Shown here: in pieces, positions 50,562 to 51,577 of the stretch | Numbering within the stretch: position 1 is the stretch's first letter | Layout: each line of letters starts with the position of its first letter | Source of the DNA: Nevskia soli | Lineage (GTDB): Bacteria > Pseudomonadota > Gammaproteobacteria > Nevskiales > Nevskiaceae | Length of the DNA: 51,577 nucleotides | Reading direction: 5' to 3' | NCBI GenBank assembly: GCA_026224805.1 | Contig: JAMFRN010000244.1 | Coordinates: 1 to 51,577 of the forward strand | Notes under the pieces: generated by a model | Database searches by the model: none | What the model was told of the DNA's origin: nothing | The model's input: only the letters and a program-made list of their open reading frames with translations | Position numbers and translations under genes: made by a program

Positions 50562-51295
50562 CAGGACTTGATCCGGATGAATTCGAAGTCGGCGACTTCG
50601 TGCCCGAGGCGTAGGCCGCGCGACTCGAAACGGGTCAGCGGACGGTCGGCCGGGCGCGGGATGGCACCGCCCTCGGCGGAGGCATTGGCAAACTGGGACG
50701 CAGCGCTCATCACTTCCAGCATGTGGCGGGCATAGTCGGCCCAGTCGGTGGCCAGCCGCAGCCGGCCGCCGGGACGCAGGGCGCGCGCCAGCCCCGTGAC
50801 GAAGGCGGGTTGGATCAGGCGCCGCTTCTGGTGGCGCTTCTTCGGCCAGGGATCGGGGAAGAAAATCACCACCTCGTCGATACAGCCTTCGGGGAGGCGC
50901 TCGCGCAATATCTCCACCGCATCGGCGCAGACCACGCGCAGATTGTTCAGCCCCAGCTTGTCGGCCTGTTGCAGCACGCGGCCGGCGCCGGGGCGATGCA
51001 CCTCGATGCCGATGAAGTCGGTATCGGGCCGCGCCTGGGCGCTGGCCAGCAGGTGGTCGCCGCTGCCAAAGCCGATCTCCACCGCCAGCGGCGCGCGGCG
51101 GCCGAAGATCGCGGCCGGATCGAGCTGGGCGCCGGCCGGATCGATGCCGTAACGCGGCCACAGCCGCTCCAGCGCTTCTTCCTGCGCCCCGGTGATGCGG
51201 CCCTCGCGGCGCACATAGCTGCGGATGTGCGGCATCGGCGCGCCCTCGGCGGGGGCACCGGGTTCGGCGGCATCGTGGCGGGCAGCTTCAGTCAT
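50561..51295 (-). CDS. trmB: tRNA (guanine-N7)-methyltransferase
   Basis: VEIGFGSGDHLL, VVIFFPDPWPKKRHQKRRLIQP. Confidence 0.95.
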   Translation of the reverse strand: MTEAARHDAAEPGAPAEGAPMPHIRSYVRREGRITGAQEEALERLWPRYGIDPAGAQLDPAAIFGRRAPLAVEIGFGSGDHLLASAQARPDTDFIGIEVHRPGAGRVLQQADKLGLNNLRVVCADAVEILRERLPEGCIDEVVIFFPDPWPKKRHQKRRLIQPAFVTGLARALRPGGRLRLATDWADYARHMLEVMSAASQFANASAEGGAIPRPADRPLTRFESRGLRLGHEVADFEFIRIKS

Positions 51296-51577
51296 CAAAC
51301 GATGGTGCCGTCGAGCGGCGAGGACGCCGAGGCATAGCGCCGCCGCGGCATGCGCCCGGCGCGGAAGGCCTCGCGGCCGGCGATGACGGCGTGCTTCATG
51401 GCGCTGGCCATCAGCAGCGGGTCTTTGGCCTCGGCGATGGCGGTGTTCATCAATACGCCGTCGCAGCCCAGCTCCATGGCGATGGCCGCATCCGAGGCCG
51501 TGCCAACGCCGGCGTCGACGATGATCGGCACGCGGGCGTTCTCGATGATGCTGAGGATGTTGTAGCGGTTCTGCACC
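51295..51577 (-). CDS. thiG: thiazole synthase ThiG (truncated by window end)
   Basis: [38 protein letters not shown]. Confidence 0.93.
   Translation of the reverse strand, partial: VQNRYNILSIIENARVPIIVDAGVGTASDAAIAMELGCDGVLMNTAIAEAKDPLLMASAMKHAVIAGREAFRAGRMPRRRYASASSPLDGTIV

Overview
51.6 kb GC-rich window from what looks like a gammaproteobacterial chromosome. Gene families and gene order suggest this; the genus cannot be determined from sequence alone. Most of it is housekeeping and envelope genes: fadE (5' truncated), a kinase-TonB fusion, an acyl-CoA synthetase, purU, a thioredoxin/periplasmic protein/CFA-like/DUF1295 lipid cluster, two DUF4398 lipoproteins, a SET-domain protein, hslO, gatCAB, mreBCD-rodA-mltB-rlpA-dacA-ybeD-lipB, mlaFEDCBA, coaD, rsmD, tldD, a nitrilase-family gene, yhdP (interrupted by an in-frame amber codon), rng, maf, pyrE, exoIII, ampG-like, GNAT, an orphan modB, an MBL hydrolase, cti, an aldo/keto reductase, prkB-like, trmB and thiG (truncated by the window end). 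I see no tRNA, rRNA, CRISPR array, prophage or transposase. The most unusual signal is a set of intergenic inverted-repeat elements whose arms are tandem 7-mers (consensus about RGTKDYY). There are four copies (10.1, 11.9, 18.0 and 44.8 kb) plus one G/A-rich possible relative (39.7 kb), all placed tightly between gene ends. Other notable points are: a predicted degenerate (NFG) kinase fused to a TonB-like C-terminus, an amber-split yhdP, absence of mrdA (PBP2) between mreD and rodA with a hairpin cluster in its place, a perfect 46-bp palindrome over the hslO stop codon, and two families of larger dispersed palindromic repeats.
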